A stretch of DNA of 64,000 nucleotides, from positions 6,262,001 through 6,326,000 of the forward strand of contig NZ_CP065958.1 of NCBI RefSeq assembly GCF_041270065.1, read 5' to 3'. The translations under genes and the position numbers were made by a program. The notes under the pieces are model-generated. The model was given only the letters and a program-made list of their open reading frames with translations, was not told the origin of the DNA and did not search any database. Positions 8,095 through 23,365 of this stretch are shown in pieces; position 1 is the stretch's first letter, and each line of letters begins with the position of its first letter. This DNA comes from Streptomyces fradiae. Its GTDB lineage: Bacteria > Actinomycetota > Actinomycetes > Streptomycetales > Streptomycetaceae.

Positions 8095-8430
8095 GTGCAC
8101 CGCACTCTGATCGTCGCCAAGCTGCGGCCGGACAGGACGGACGACATCGCGAGGATCTTCGAGGAGTCCGACGCCACCGACCTGCCGCACATGATCGGCG
8201 TGAGCCGCCGCACCCTGTTCCGGTTCCACGGCCTGTACTTCCACCTGGTGGAGGCCGACGGCGACATCGGCGCCAACCTCTACCGCGCCCGCAGCCACCC
8301 GCTCTACGACGACATCAACACCAAGCTCGCCGCGTGCGTGGAGCCGTACGACCCGGACTGGAAGGAACCCAAGGACGCGATGGCCACGCCCTTCTACATC
8401 TGGACCAAGGACGGAGGGCGGATCCAGTGA
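8095..8430 (+). CDS. TcmI-type polyketide cyclase
   Basis: 111 residues, the usual TcmI length. Motifs include DATDLPHMIGVSRRTLFRF, YFHLVEADGDIGANL and the C-terminal ATPFYIWTK typical of tetracenomycin F2 cyclase-type proteins, which close later rings of multicyclic aromatic polyketides. GTG 8095 follows CGGGAGGACCC. It is the first gene of the core operon, and its stop overlaps the next GTG (GTGA). Confidence 0.9.
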   Translation: MHRTLIVAKLRPDRTDDIARIFEESDATDLPHMIGVSRRTLFRFHGLYFHLVEADGDIGANLYRARSHPLYDDINTKLAACVEPYDPDWKEPKDAMATPFYIWTKDGGRIQ

Positions 8431-8860
8431 CCACCGCCATCACCCGCACCGTGAAGGTGGCCGCCGCCGAGGTCGCGGCCAACACCAAGCGCGGCGGAGA
8501 CATCCGCGTCACCCTCAGCCCCAAGACGGTCGGCTGCACCTCCGGCTTCGGCGGCGTCCTCGACCTGGCGCCCGGCGACTGGATCACCGAGCACTACCAC
8601 CCGTACTCCGAGGAGTTCCTGCACGTCGTCGAGGGCACCCTGGAGATGACCCTGGACGGCAAGGACGTCGTCGCGCTCGGCCCCGGCGACTCGCTGTGCG
8701 TGCCGATCGGCGTCCGCCACCGGCTCCTCAACACCGGTGACACCACCGCCCGCTGCGCCTTCCACCTGTCGCCGCTCGCGCCCCGCCCCGAGCTCGGCCA
8801 CGTCGACACCGAGCAGGCGCAGCGCCCCGAGCAGGCCAACCCGGACGTCGGCGGTGCCCG

Positions 8861-8864
<4 letters not shown>
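8427..8864 (+). CDS. Cupin protein (TcmJ-like)
   Basis: 145 residues with a single cupin barrel: the first motif [21 protein letters not shown] (His-X-His then Glu) and the second [12 protein letters not shown] give likely metal ligands. TcmJ-like cupins sit next to TcmI-type cyclases in many type II PKS clusters and raise or steer correct cyclisation. The C-terminal ~20 residues are Gln/Pro-rich. The stop overlaps the KS-alpha start (GTGA). Confidence 0.87.
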
Positions 8865-11891
<3,027 letters not shown>

Positions 11892-11901
11892 GGAGGCGGC
11901 C

Positions 11902-12357
11902 GTGCTGAACGTCCTCGCCCCGCTGCTCCTGCTCGCCAACGGCCTCGCGGCCGGCGTGATGCTCGGCACCCAGCTCGGCGGCTTCCCCTACATGGCCTCC
12001 CTGCCGGTGAACCGCTATGTCTACGCCCACGCGTTCCTCGGACAGCGCTACGACCCGACCATGCCGATCTGCCTGATCGGCACCGTCGTCCTGGACGCCG
12101 TCCTGGCGATCACGGCGCCCGACCCGACGGCGCAGATCCTCTTCGCCGTCGCGGGGTTCCTCGCCGCGACCACCCCGGTCATCGCCGTCGTCAAGAACGC
12201 GCCGGTCAACCGCTGGATGCGCACCCTCGACCCGGACGACCTGCCCGCCGACTTCAAGGACCCGCGCCCGGAATGGGGCGCCTGGAACAGCCGGCGCAGC
12301 TGGATCACGCTCCTCGCCCTCGCCGTCAACTGCACGGCGCTCGGCTTCCTGCTCTGA
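11902..12357 (+). CDS. DUF1772 / anthrone-oxygenase-like membrane protein (copy 2)
   Basis: 151 residues with four predicted hydrophobic segments. It shares with copy 1 (7002) the pattern YVYAHAFLGQRYDPTMP and the NAPVNRWMRTLDPDDLPADFKDPRPEW loop. GTG 11902 follows GAGGAGGCG. Having two copies, each placed right after a cyclase gene, suggests two separate oxidation or cyclase-associated steps or a heteromeric membrane unit; this is inference. Confidence 0.72.
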   Translation: MLNVLAPLLLLANGLAAGVMLGTQLGGFPYMASLPVNRYVYAHAFLGQRYDPTMPICLIGTVVLDAVLAITAPDPTAQILFAVAGFLAATTPVIAVVKNAPVNRWMRTLDPDDLPADFKDPRPEWGAWNSRRSWITLLALAVNCTALGFLL

Positions 12358-12396
12358 CCCTTCCGATCTCATGCTCCTTTTCCGAAAGGAAGATCC

Positions 12397-13152
12397 ATGG
12401 ACCTCGAACTGCGGGGCAAGAAGGCCCTGGTCACCGGCGGCACCCGCGGGGTCGGCCGGGGCGTCGTCCTGGCGCTCGCCCACGCCGGCGTCGACGTGAT
12501 CACCTGCTACCAGAACGACAGCGACCACGTCGCCTCCCTGGAGCGCGAGCTCAAGGAGACCGGCGGCGACCACCATGTGCTGCGCGCCGACCTGTCCAAG
12601 CCCGAGGAGATCGCCGCCCTGCTCGGCCGGGTGCGCGAACTGCACGGCGACCGCCTCGACCTGCTCGTCAACAACGCCGGCACCATCAGCCACATCCCGT
12701 ACGCGGACCTCCCGCTGGACGAGTGGCAGCGCATCTTCGCCACCAACGTCACCGGCGCCCACCTCGTCATCCAGCACGCCCTGCCGCTGCTCGGCGCCGG
12801 CTCCTCCGTGGTCACCGTCGGCTCCCGCGCCGTCGAGGCCGGCATCCCGCTGCGCGCCCACTACACCGCCACCAAGGCCGCGCTCGCCGGCCTGAACCGC
12901 TCCCTGGCCAAGGAGTTCGGCGCGCAGGGCATCCGTTTCAACCTGCTCGCGCTCGGCGTGATCGAGACCGAGAACTTCCACGCCATGCCCGCGGAGCAGC
13001 AGAAGGTCATGAAGGAGCGGTACGGCGCCAAGACCGCCCTCGGCCGGCTCGGCACCCCCGACGAGGTGGCCGGCGCCGTGCTGTGGCTCGCCAGCGACCT
13101 GTCCCGCTACGTCACCGGCAACACCATCGGCGTCGACGGGGGGATCTCCTGA
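12397..13152 (+). CDS. Ketoreductase (SDR family)
   Basis: 251 residues of classical SDR: NADP-binding [10 protein letters not shown] (residues ~14-23), NNAG near 91, catalytic Ser in [10 protein letters not shown] and YTATK. Such enzymes in pentangular clusters reduce one polyketide carbonyl. Motif order and the C-terminal [11 protein letters not shown] are intact. ATG 12397 follows CGAAAGGAAG. The stop overlaps the next ATG (TGATG). Confidence 0.88.
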   Translation: MDLELRGKKALVTGGTRGVGRGVVLALAHAGVDVITCYQNDSDHVASLERELKETGGDHHVLRADLSKPEEIAALLGRVRELHGDRLDLLVNNAGTISHIPYADLPLDEWQRIFATNVTGAHLVIQHALPLLGAGSSVVTVGSRAVEAGIPLRAHYTATKAALAGLNRSLAKEFGAQGIRFNLLALGVIETENFHAMPAEQQKVMKERYGAKTALGRLGTPDEVAGAVLWLASDLSRYVTGNTIGVDGGIS

Positions 13153-13481
13153 TGACCTTCCGGGTGATGCTGCGCATGGAGATCGAGCCGGGCAAGGAGG
13201 CCGACTTCGAGAAGGCCTGGCTGGCCGGGACCGAGGCGGTCACCGGCCACCCCGCCAACCTCGGCCAGTCCCTCGCCCGTGAGGAGGGCGGACCGGACGG
13301 CCACAGCACCTATGTGATCGTCAGCGACTGGCTGGACGAGCCGCGGTTCCGCGCGTTCGAGAACAGCCCCGCCCACCTGGAGCACCGGGCCACCCTCCAC
13401 CCGTACCGCAAGGGCGGCACCTTCCACGTCATGACCGTGCTCCACGGCATCGAGGGCCGGGCGGCCGCCGATGCCCGGTAA
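13152..13481 (+). CDS. Antibiotic biosynthesis monooxygenase (ABM) 1
   Basis: 109 residues: FRVMLRMEIEPGKEADFEKAW, ANLGQSLAREE, then YVIVSDWLDEPRFRAFENSPAH and HPYRKGG, the ABM dimeric-barrel pattern of cofactor-free anthrone-type oxygenases such as TcmH. It likely converts a phenol/anthrone ring to a quinone. The protein at 24609 is a close paralog. It is coupled to the ketoreductase upstream and overlaps the next ABM gene by 11 bp. Confidence 0.85.
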   Translation: MTFRVMLRMEIEPGKEADFEKAWLAGTEAVTGHPANLGQSLAREEGGPDGHSTYVIVSDWLDEPRFRAFENSPAHLEHRATLHPYRKGGTFHVMTVLHGIEGRAAADAR

Positions 13482-13788
13482 GGGCCAGGTGCGGGTCGTG
13501 GTGTACCAGGCCGCGTACGACGACGAGCAGCTCGCCGCCGTCCGCGCGGCCTACCACCAGGTCAGCGAACGGCTCGCCAAGGTGCCCGGCATGCTCGGCA
13601 ACGAGCTCCTGCGCAGCCCCGCCGACCCCACCGCGCTCGCCGTGATGAGCCGCTGGGAGTCCATGGAGGCCTTCCTGGCCTGGGAGGCAGGCGCCGAGCA
13701 CCGCCAGGACACCGCCCCGCTGCGCCCCTTCCGCGACACGCGGACGCCCGTCCCGTTCGCGGTGTACGAGGTGGACGCCGCGTACTGA
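13471..13788 (+). CDS. Antibiotic biosynthesis monooxygenase (ABM) 2
   Basis: 105 residues with an ABM-type fold of a different subgroup: VRVVVYQAAYDDEQLAAVRAAY, PGMLGNELLRS, MSRWESMEAFLAWEAG. The likely function is a cofactor-independent oxygenation, or a partner of ABM1, whose gene overlaps it. ATG 13471 lies inside the end of ABM1, so translation is probably coupled. Confidence 0.8.
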   Translation: MPGKGQVRVVVYQAAYDDEQLAAVRAAYHQVSERLAKVPGMLGNELLRSPADPTALAVMSRWESMEAFLAWEAGAEHRQDTAPLRPFRDTRTPVPFAVYEVDAAY

Positions 13789-13869
13789 CGGCGGCGCCGC
13801 CCGTACCCGTACCCGAATCCGTACCTGCACCCGGACTCGTACACGTACTCCGAAGAGAGAGAACCCACC
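13789..13869 (+). repeat. CGTAC-rich intergenic spacer
   Basis: An 81-bp gap inside the core operon with several CCGTACC/CGTAC copies, like the larger array at 42336-42532. No promoter was seen. Confidence 0.45.
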
Positions 13870-14763
13870 ATGGCAGAGCGTCAGTTGGCGTTCATCGGGC
13901 TCGGCAGCATGGGCGGCGGCATGGCCCGGCGGCTGCTCGAGACCGGGCACACGCTGACCGTCCACAACCGCACCGCGCAGAAGGCCGCCCCGCTCGCCGA
14001 GGCGGGCGCCCGGCTCGCCGCCACCCCCGAGGACGCGGCGGCCGGCCACCGGCTCGTCCTGCTCAGCCTCAGCGACGAGAAGGCCGTCGAGGAGGTCCTG
14101 TTCGACCGGGTCGTCCCGGTCCTCGCCCCCGGCTCCGTCGTCGTCGACACCTCCACCGTGTCCCCGGGCTACGCCCGCGACGCCGCCGCCCGGCTCGCCG
14201 ACAAGGGCCTGCGCCGGGTCGAGGCCTGCGTCGTCGGCAACCCGCTGCAGGCCCGCAAGGGCGAGCTGCGGGTCTTCGTCTCCGGCGACCCGGCCGACCT
14301 GGCGGAGGTCCGCCCGGTCCTGGAGGCCTTCGGCAGCGAGATCGTGCACGTCGGCGCGCCCGGCACCGCGACCAGCCTCAAGCTCATCCTGAACCTGCTG
14401 CTCGGCGCCCAGGTCGCCGCCCTCGCCGAGGCCGTCGCCTACGGCACAGCGGCCGGCCTGGACCGCGACCAGCTCATCGGCGTCGTCGCGAACAGCGGCT
14501 TCAGCTCGCTCGTGATGCGTTTCCGCGCCGACCTGATGCTCAGGCGGAGCTACGAGCCGGCCTTCTTCCGCTCCGCGCTCATGGCCAAGGACATCCGGAT
14601 CGCCCTGGCGGCAGCCGCCGAACACGGCGCCGCGATGCCCGTCCTCGACGTGGTCCACGAACGGTTCAACGAGGTGCTCGCGGCCGGCGACGGCGACAAG
14701 GACGCGTCCGTGCTCGTCGAGCACCGGCCCGGCGCACCGACGAGGCAAGGAGAAGGAGGGTGA
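13870..14763 (+). CDS. Beta-hydroxyacid dehydrogenase-family (HIBADH-like) NAD(P)-binding protein
   Basis: 297 residues. Rossmann motif FIGLGSMGGGMARRL (8-22) and the catalytic-lysine helix PGTATSLKLILNLLLG with Lys171. The usual substrate loop D-x-P-V-S-G-G is replaced by VEACVVGNPLQARKG (117-131), so the substrate is probably not a common hydroxyacid. The family covers 3-hydroxyisobutyrate dehydrogenases and imine reductases. It is unusual for a type II PKS operon. ATG 13870 follows GAGAGAGAACC. Confidence 0.82.
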   Translation: MAERQLAFIGLGSMGGGMARRLLETGHTLTVHNRTAQKAAPLAEAGARLAATPEDAAAGHRLVLLSLSDEKAVEEVLFDRVVPVLAPGSVVVDTSTVSPGYARDAAARLADKGLRRVEACVVGNPLQARKGELRVFVSGDPADLAEVRPVLEAFGSEIVHVGAPGTATSLKLILNLLLGAQVAALAEAVAYGTAAGLDRDQLIGVVANSGFSSLVMRFRADLMLRRSYEPAFFRSALMAKDIRIALAAAAEHGAAMPVLDVVHERFNEVLAAGDGDKDASVLVEHRPGAPTRQGEGG

Positions 14764-14764
14764 G

Positions 14765-16432
14765 ATGGTGCTGAGCACCACCCGGAGCACGCTCCGGAAC
14801 ACCGACGTCCTGGTGGTCGGCGGAGGGATCGCGGGTCTCTCCGTCGCCGTCTTCCTCGCCCAGCAGGGCGTGGACTGTCTGCTGGTCGAGCGGCGGGCCG
14901 AACTGTCGGGACACCCCAGGGCCCGCGGAGTGCATCCGCGGGCCATGGAGCTGATGCGCGCCGCCGGCGTCGAGGCCGAGCTGCGCGGCACGCCCTCGGC
15001 CCGGCTGCTCGCCGACAACTCCGGTGTCATCGCGGCCACTTCGCTCGCCGGACCCGAACTGGGCGTCCTGGACGAGAAGTACGTCATGGACGTCGGCGCC
15101 GACATCGGCCTGCTGTCCCCGACCGGCTGGTGCCTGTGCCACCAGGGCGAGTTGGAGGACGTGCTGCGGGGCCGGGCCGAACGCCTCGGCGTCGCCCTGC
15201 GGTTCGGCACCGAGCTGGTCTCCTTCGACCAGCACGGCGCCGGAGTCACCGCCCTGCTCCGGGACCGCGCCACCGGCGCCGACCGGACGATCGAGGCCCG
15301 CTACCTCGTCGCGGCCGACGGCGCCCACAGCGGCATCCGCGACACCCTGGGCATCGCCTTCGACGGCGAGACCCTCGGCCACTACCTCAACATCCACTTC
15401 GACGCCGACCTCACCGAGCCGCTCGCCGGCCGCCGCTTCCTGATGTGCTACACGGCGGGTGAGGGGGTGCGCGGCGCGCTGGTGCCGCTGGACAACGCCA
15501 CCGAGTGGCTGCTGCACGTCGCGTACGACCCGGAGACGACGGAGCTGGGGTCGTTCACGGAGGAGCGCTGCGCCGAGCTCGTACGGGCCGCCGCCGGAGT
15601 GCCCGAGCTGCGGCCGCGGATCCGCTCCGTCTCACCGTGGGACGGCGCGGCCCGCACGGCGGGCCGGTTCCGCGACGGCCGGGTCTTCCTGGTCGGCGAC
15701 GCCGCCCATGTGATGCCGCCCAGCGGCGGCTTCGGCTCCAGCACCGGCATCCAGGACGCCCACAACCTGGCCTGGAAGCTCGCGGCCGTCGTGGCCGGCT
15801 GGGCGGGGGAGGCGCTGCTCGACAGCTACGACGAGGAGCGCCGGCCGATCTGCCGGGCCACCGTCGAACAGGCCGCGCTGCGCTCCAAGGACCGGCCGCG
15901 GCTCACCGGCGGAACCGGCGGGATCGGCGGGAGCGGCGGGACGGGCGAACGGCCGCCCGTGCACCCGGGCATCGTCGAGGACGCCCAGGTGTGGCTCTCC
16001 TGGCGCTACCGCTCCTCTGCCGTCACCGCCTGGGACGAGGGCGTGCTGCCCGGGTACGGCGTGTGGTCGGCCGAGAACGACGGCCGGCCGGGCGGCCGGG
16101 CCCCGCACCTGCGGCTGCGCCGGGGCGGCGCCGAACTCTCCGTGCTCGACCTGTTCGGCGACCGGCCCGTCCTGCTCACCGGGCCCGACAACCGCGCCTG
16201 GCAGGAGGCCGCCCGGGCCGTCGCGCACGAGCTGGACCTGCCGCTCACGGTGCACGGCATCGGCGCCGAGCTCATCGACGTCGACGACCGCTGGCCCGAG
16301 TTGTACGGCGTGACGGCGCAGGGCGCGGTCCTGGTGCGGCCGGACGGGGTCGTCGCCTGGCGCTGCGCGGACGCCCCCATCTTCGCCCGCGACACCCTGC
16401 GGGCGGTGCTGGTGCGGCTGCTCGCCCGGTAG
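14765..16432 (+). CDS. FAD-dependent aromatic monooxygenase (class A) 1
   Basis: 555 residues. GGGIAGLSVAVFLAQ (FAD ADP-binding, ~19-33), the central ADGAHSGIR, and FLVGDAAHVMPPSGGFG (ribityl binding) show the p-hydroxybenzoate hydroxylase fold. The C-terminal ~120 residues form the thioredoxin-like domain of polyketide hydroxylases, after a Gly-rich linker (TGGTGGIGGSGGTG). Such enzymes hydroxylate or do Baeyer-Villiger-type chemistry; in xanthone pathways relatives open rings. It ends the core operon at a bidirectional terminator. Confidence 0.92.
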   Translation: MVLSTTRSTLRNTDVLVVGGGIAGLSVAVFLAQQGVDCLLVERRAELSGHPRARGVHPRAMELMRAAGVEAELRGTPSARLLADNSGVIAATSLAGPELGVLDEKYVMDVGADIGLLSPTGWCLCHQGELEDVLRGRAERLGVALRFGTELVSFDQHGAGVTALLRDRATGADRTIEARYLVAADGAHSGIRDTLGIAFDGETLGHYLNIHFDADLTEPLAGRRFLMCYTAGEGVRGALVPLDNATEWLLHVAYDPETTELGSFTEERCAELVRAAAGVPELRPRIRSVSPWDGAARTAGRFRDGRVFLVGDAAHVMPPSGGFGSSTGIQDAHNLAWKLAAVVAGWAGEALLDSYDEERRPICRATVEQAALRSKDRPRLTGGTGGIGGSGGTGERPPVHPGIVEDAQVWLSWRYRSSAVTAWDEGVLPGYGVWSAENDGRPGGRAPHLRLRRGGAELSVLDLFGDRPVLLTGPDNRAWQEAARAVAHELDLPLTVHGIGAELIDVDDRWPELYGVTAQGAVLVRPDGVVAWRCADAPIFARDTLRAVLVRLLAR

Positions 16433-16453
16433 GGCGCGGCGGGGAGGGCGAAA

Positions 16454-16492
16454 GGCGCCGGCCGCCAGGGAGACTCCCTGGCGGCCGGCGCC
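16454..16492. terminator. Bidirectional terminator
   Basis: A perfect 19-bp inverted repeat (16454-16472 and 16474-16492) around one base, between the converging monooxygenase and ahcY genes. Confidence 0.92.
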
Positions 16493-16518
16493 TCTGTGGT
16501 GCTGGTGTGCCGTCCGGA

Positions 16519-18829
<2,311 letters not shown>

Positions 18830-18833
<4 letters not shown>

Positions 18834-21800
18834 CTGCGGCCTCCCGCGTTGAAGTAGCTCGCCTCGGGGTGGTGGACGACGAAGGCGTCGGTGGACTGCT
18901 CGGGGTGCAGCTGGAACTCCTCCGAAAGCGCGACACCGATCCGCTCCGGCCGGAGCAGTTCGGCGATCTTCGCCCGGTCCTCCAGGTCGGGGCAGGCGGG
19001 ATAGCCGAGGGAGTAGCGGCAGCCCTGGTACTCGGTCCGCAGGATGCCCTCCAGGCCGGCGGGGTCGGCATGGCCGATGCCCCATTCGGCGCGGACGCGT
19101 GCGTGCCAGTACTCGGCCAGCGCCTCCGCCAACTGGACGCTGAGGCCGTGCAGTTCGAGGTAGTCGCGGTAGGCGTCGGCGGCGAACAGCTTCGCCGTCT
19201 CCTCGCCGATCCTCGATCCGACGGTGACGACCTGGAGGGCGATGATGTCCGTCTCCCCGGAGTCCTCCGGGCGGAAGTAGTCGGCGAGGCAGAGGCGCCG
19301 GCCGCGCTCCTGGCGGGGGAAGGTGAAGCGGGTGCGCTCGCTGCCGTCCTCGTCGAGGATGATCAGGTCGTCGCCCTTGGACACGCACGGGAAGTAGCCG
19401 TAGACCACGGCGGCTTCGAGGAGCCGGTCGGTCTGCAGCCGGTCCAGCCAGCCGCGCAGCCGCGCCCGGCCCTCCGACTCGATCAACTCCTTGTCCTTCA
19501 AGCCCCATTGGCCCTTGAACAGCGCGCCCTCGTCCAACCAGGAGGCGTACTCGGCCAGCTGGATGCCGGTGGCCACCTTCGTCCCGAGGAACGGCGGCTC
19601 GGGTACGGGGTTGTCGACGGCCACATCGGAACGGCCCCCGGGCAGCGGAGCCCCGGCCCGCGGAGTTGCCGTCACCTTGGCCACGCGCCGCTGCTTGAGC
19701 GGCGGCAATACGGCTCCGGGGACGCCCCGCTTCACGCCCATCAGCGCGTCCATCAGGCGCAGGCCCTCGAAGGCGTCACGGGCGTAACGGACCTCGCCGT
19801 CATACAGCTCGTGCAGGTCCTGCTCGACATACGCCCTGGTCAGCGCCGCGCCACCCAGAATCACCGGGAAGCGCTCGGCCAGGCCGAGGCCGTTGAGCTC
19901 CTCCAGGTTCTCCTTCATGATCACGGTCGACTTCACCAACAGCCCCGACATCCCGATGACATCGGCCCGGTGCTCCTCGGCCGCCTCCAGGATCGCCGAC
20001 ACCGGCTGCTTGATCCCGATGTTGACCACGTTGTAGCCGTTGTTCGACAGGATGATGTCGACGAGATTCTTTCCGATGTCGTGCACGTCGCCGCGGACGG
20101 TGGCGAGCACGATCGTGCCCTTGCCCGACCCACCCGACAATGAATCAGTGGACTTCTCCATGTGCGGCTCCAGATAGGCCACCGCCGTCTTCATCACCTC
20201 GGCCGACTGCAGCACGAACGGCAACTGCATCTGACCCGAGCCGAACAGCTCCCCGACGACCTTCATGCCGTCGAGCAGCACCTCATTGACGATCTCCAAC
20301 GCCGGCCGTCCGACCAGCGCCGCGTCCAGATCCGCCTCCAGACCGTTCCGCTCCCCGTCCACGATCCGCCGCTTCAACCGCTCCTCCAGCGGAAGCGCGA
20401 GTAGCTCCTCCGTCCTCGACGCCTTCGCCGAGGCGGAGCTGACGCCGTCGAAGAGGGCGAGCAGCCGTTCCAGGGGGTCGTAGCCGTCCCGCCGCCGGTC
20501 GTAGACGAGGTCGAGTGCGACCTCGCGCTGCTCCTCCGGGATCCGGGCCACCGGCAGGATCTTCGACGCGTGCACGATGGCCGAGTCGAGCCCCGCCTTC
20601 ACGCACTCGTCCAGGAACACCGAGTTCAGGACGGCGCGCGCGGCCGGGTTCAGACCGAAGGAGATATTGGAGAGCCCCAACGTCGTCTGCACATCCGGAT
20701 GCCGGCGCTTCAGCTCACGGATCGCCTCGATCGTGGCGATGCCGTCGCCCCGCGACTCCTCCTGCCCCGTCCCCAGGGTGAACGTCAGGCAGTCCACCAG
20801 GATCGAGGACTCCTCGATCCCGTACGCGCCCGTCAGATCGGCGATGAGCCGCTCCGCGATCGCGACCTTCTTCTCCGCCGTCCGGGCCTGGCCCTCCTCG
20901 TCGATGGTCAGCGCGATCAGCGCGGCGCCGTGCTCGCGGGCCAGGGACGCGATCCGCCCGAAGCGGGTGTCGGGCCCGTCGCCGTCCTCGTAATTGACCG
21001 AGTTGAGCACCGCCCGGCCGCCCAGCATCTCCAGGCCCGCCCGCAGCACCTCCGGTTCCGTCGAGTCGAGGACGATCGGCAGCGTGGAGGCGGTGGCGAG
21101 GCGGCCCGCGAGCTCCCGCATGTCGGCGACACCGTCACGGCCCACGTAGTCGACGCACAGGTCGAGCAGGTGGGAGCCGTCGCGGATCTGGTCCCGGGCG
21201 ATCTCGACGCACGCCTGCCAGTCGCCGGCGAGCATGGCCTCGCGGAACTTCTTCGAGCCGTTGGCGTTCGTCCGCTCGCCGATGGCGAGATACGAGGTGT
21301 CCTGCCGGAACGGCACCGCCTGGTACAGCGACCCGGCCGCCGCCTCCGGCCGCGGTGTGCGCGGCGCCAGGGCCCGGCCCCGTACCCGCTCGACGACCGC
21401 GCGGAGGTGCTCCGGGGTCGTGCCGCAGCAGCCGCCCACGAGCGCGATGCCGTACTCGCGGGTGAAGGTGTCGTGGGCGTCGGCGAGCTCCTCCGGCGAC
21501 AGCGGATAGTGGGCGCCGTCCTTGCCGAGCACCGGGAGTCCGGCGTTCGGCATGCACGACAGGCCCACCCCGGCGTGCCGGGCGAGATGGCGCAGGTGTT
21601 CGCTCATCTCGGCCGGCCCGGTGGCGCAGTTGAGGCCGATGAAGTCCACGCCCAGCGGCTCCAGGGCGGTGAGCGCCGCCCCGATCTCGGAGCCGAGCAG
21701 CATCGTGCCCGTCGTCTCCACCGTCACCTGGGCGAAGACCGGCAGGTCGAGCCCTCCCGCCTCGGCCAGGGCCTGCTTGCAGCCGAGGACCGCGGCCTTG

Positions 21801-22309
21801 GTCTGGAGAAGATCCTGTGAGGTCTCGACGAGCAGGGCGTCCGCGCCGCCCGCGATGAGGCCGGCCGCGTTCTGCCGGTAGCCCTCGCGGAGCACGTCGA
21901 AGGTGGTGTGGCCGAGGGTGGGCAGCTTGGTGCCGGGGCCGATCGAGCCGAGCACCCAGCGCGTCCGCCCGTCCCGCGCCGTGTACGCGTCGGCGGCCTC
22001 GCGGGCGATGCGGGCGCCGGCCTCGGACAGTTCGGCGATCCGTTCCGTGATCCCGTACTCGCCGAGCGCCGCGTGGTTGGCGCCGAAGGTGTTGGTCTCG
22101 ACGCAGTCGACGCCGACCGAGAAGTAGGCGTCGTGGACCGACCGTACGATGTCCGGCCTGGTCACGTTCAGGATCTCGTTGCAGCCCTCCAAATGCTGGA
22201 AGTCCGCCGGGCTCGGGTCCTGGGCCTGGAGCATGGTGCCCATCGCTCCGTCGGCCACCACGACCCGGGTGGCCAGGGCCTCGCGCAGGGCCTCCGGTGC
22301 GCGTCCCAT
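18830..22309 (-). CDS. metH: Cobalamin-dependent methionine synthase
   Basis: 1159 residues, full length, all four modules in order: homocysteine-binding domain (ADGAMGTML at the N-terminus, zinc Cys pair in [11 protein letters not shown] near 295), pterin domain ([12 protein letters not shown]), B12 domain ([10 protein letters not shown], ligand His near 742), and the SAM-binding reactivation domain ([24 protein letters not shown]). It remethylates homocysteine. ATG 22309 overlaps the stop of the upstream kinase. No cobalamin riboswitch can fit because the gene is internal to the operon. Confidence 0.98.
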
Positions 22310-23313
22310 CAGCCGCCCACCTCCGTGAGGCCAGTGATCCCAGTGAGGCCCGGGGCGATCTCCTCGGCCGCCTCGGGGCCGTACGCGGCGGCCAGCCGAT
22401 CGCGCAGCGCCTGCGCCGACAGCGGGTACTCCTGGGTGCCGACCGACTCCAGGACGGTGGTCGCCAGGGCACAGCCGAGGCGGGCCGCGCGTTCGAGCGG
22501 CCAGTCGCGGGCGATCCCGGCGAGGAACCCGGCCCGGAAGGCGTCGCCGACGCCCGTCGGGTCGGCGACCGAGGCCGCGGGGACGGCGGGCACGGTCAGC
22601 ACGGGCTGTCCGGCGCGCCCGATCGCGACGCCGTCGTCGGCGAGCGTGGTGACCCACGTCCCGACCCGGGCCAGGACCTCCGCCTCGCTCCAGCCGGTCT
22701 TCTCAAGCAGCAGGGCGGTCTCGTACTCGTTGGTGAACAGGAACCGGGCCCCGTCCACCAGTTCCCGCACCTGCTCGCCGTCGAGCCGGGCCAGCTGCTG
22801 CGACGGGTCGGCGGCGAAGGGCACGCCGAGCTCACGGCACGCGCGGGCGTGCCGCAGCATCGCCTCGGGGTCGTCCGGGGAGACGAGCACCAGGTCGAGG
22901 CGCCCGGTGCGGGCGAGGACGTCGCGCAGGTCGATCTCGCGGGCCTCGGCCATCGCCCCGGCGTAGAAGGTGGCGATCTGGTTCTGGTCCAGGTCCGTGG
23001 TGCAGACGAAACGGGCGGTGTGCAGGGTGTCGCTGATGCGGACGTGGTCGACGACCACGCCGTGCTGCTTCAGCCACACCTGATAGTCGGCGAAGTCGAG
23101 GCCGGCCGCGCCGACCAGGACGGGCGCGAGTCCGAGCCGGGCCAGGCCGAAGGCGATGTTGGCCGCGACCCCGCCCCGCCGTACCTCCATGGTGTCGGCG
23201 AGGAAGGACAGCGAGACGGTCTCCAGGCGGTCGGCGAGCAACTGGTCGGCGAACCGGCCGGGGAAGGTGAGCAGATGGTCGGTGGCGATCGAGCCGGTGA
23301 CAGCGATACGCAC
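22309..23313 (-). CDS. PfkB-family kinase, probable adenosine kinase
   Basis: 334 residues. The PfkB signature ends in ADPTGVGDAFRAGF (catalytic Asp, anion hole), and the N-terminus has AVTGSIATDHLLTFPGRF and GGVAANIAFGLARLG. In a SAM cycle it would remove adenosine, which pulls AhcY forward and recovers AMP. Context and overlap with metH favour adenosine over sugar as substrate, but this is not proven by motif alone. The GTG start is at 23313. Confidence 0.85.
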   Translation of the reverse strand: MRIAVTGSIATDHLLTFPGRFADQLLADRLETVSLSFLADTMEVRRGGVAANIAFGLARLGLAPVLVGAAGLDFADYQVWLKQHGVVVDHVRISDTLHTARFVCTTDLDQNQIATFYAGAMAEAREIDLRDVLARTGRLDLVLVSPDDPEAMLRHARACRELGVPFAADPSQQLARLDGEQVRELVDGARFLFTNEYETALLLEKTGWSEAEVLARVGTWVTTLADDGVAIGRAGQPVLTVPAVPAASVADPTGVGDAFRAGFLAGIARDWPLERAARLGCALATTVLESVGTQEYPLSAQALRDRLAAAYGPEAAEEIAPGLTGITGLTEVGG

Positions 23314-23365
23314 CGGGCTACCTCCAGTCGGGGAAGGTCGGGCGGAAACAGGTAGGGAGGTACGG

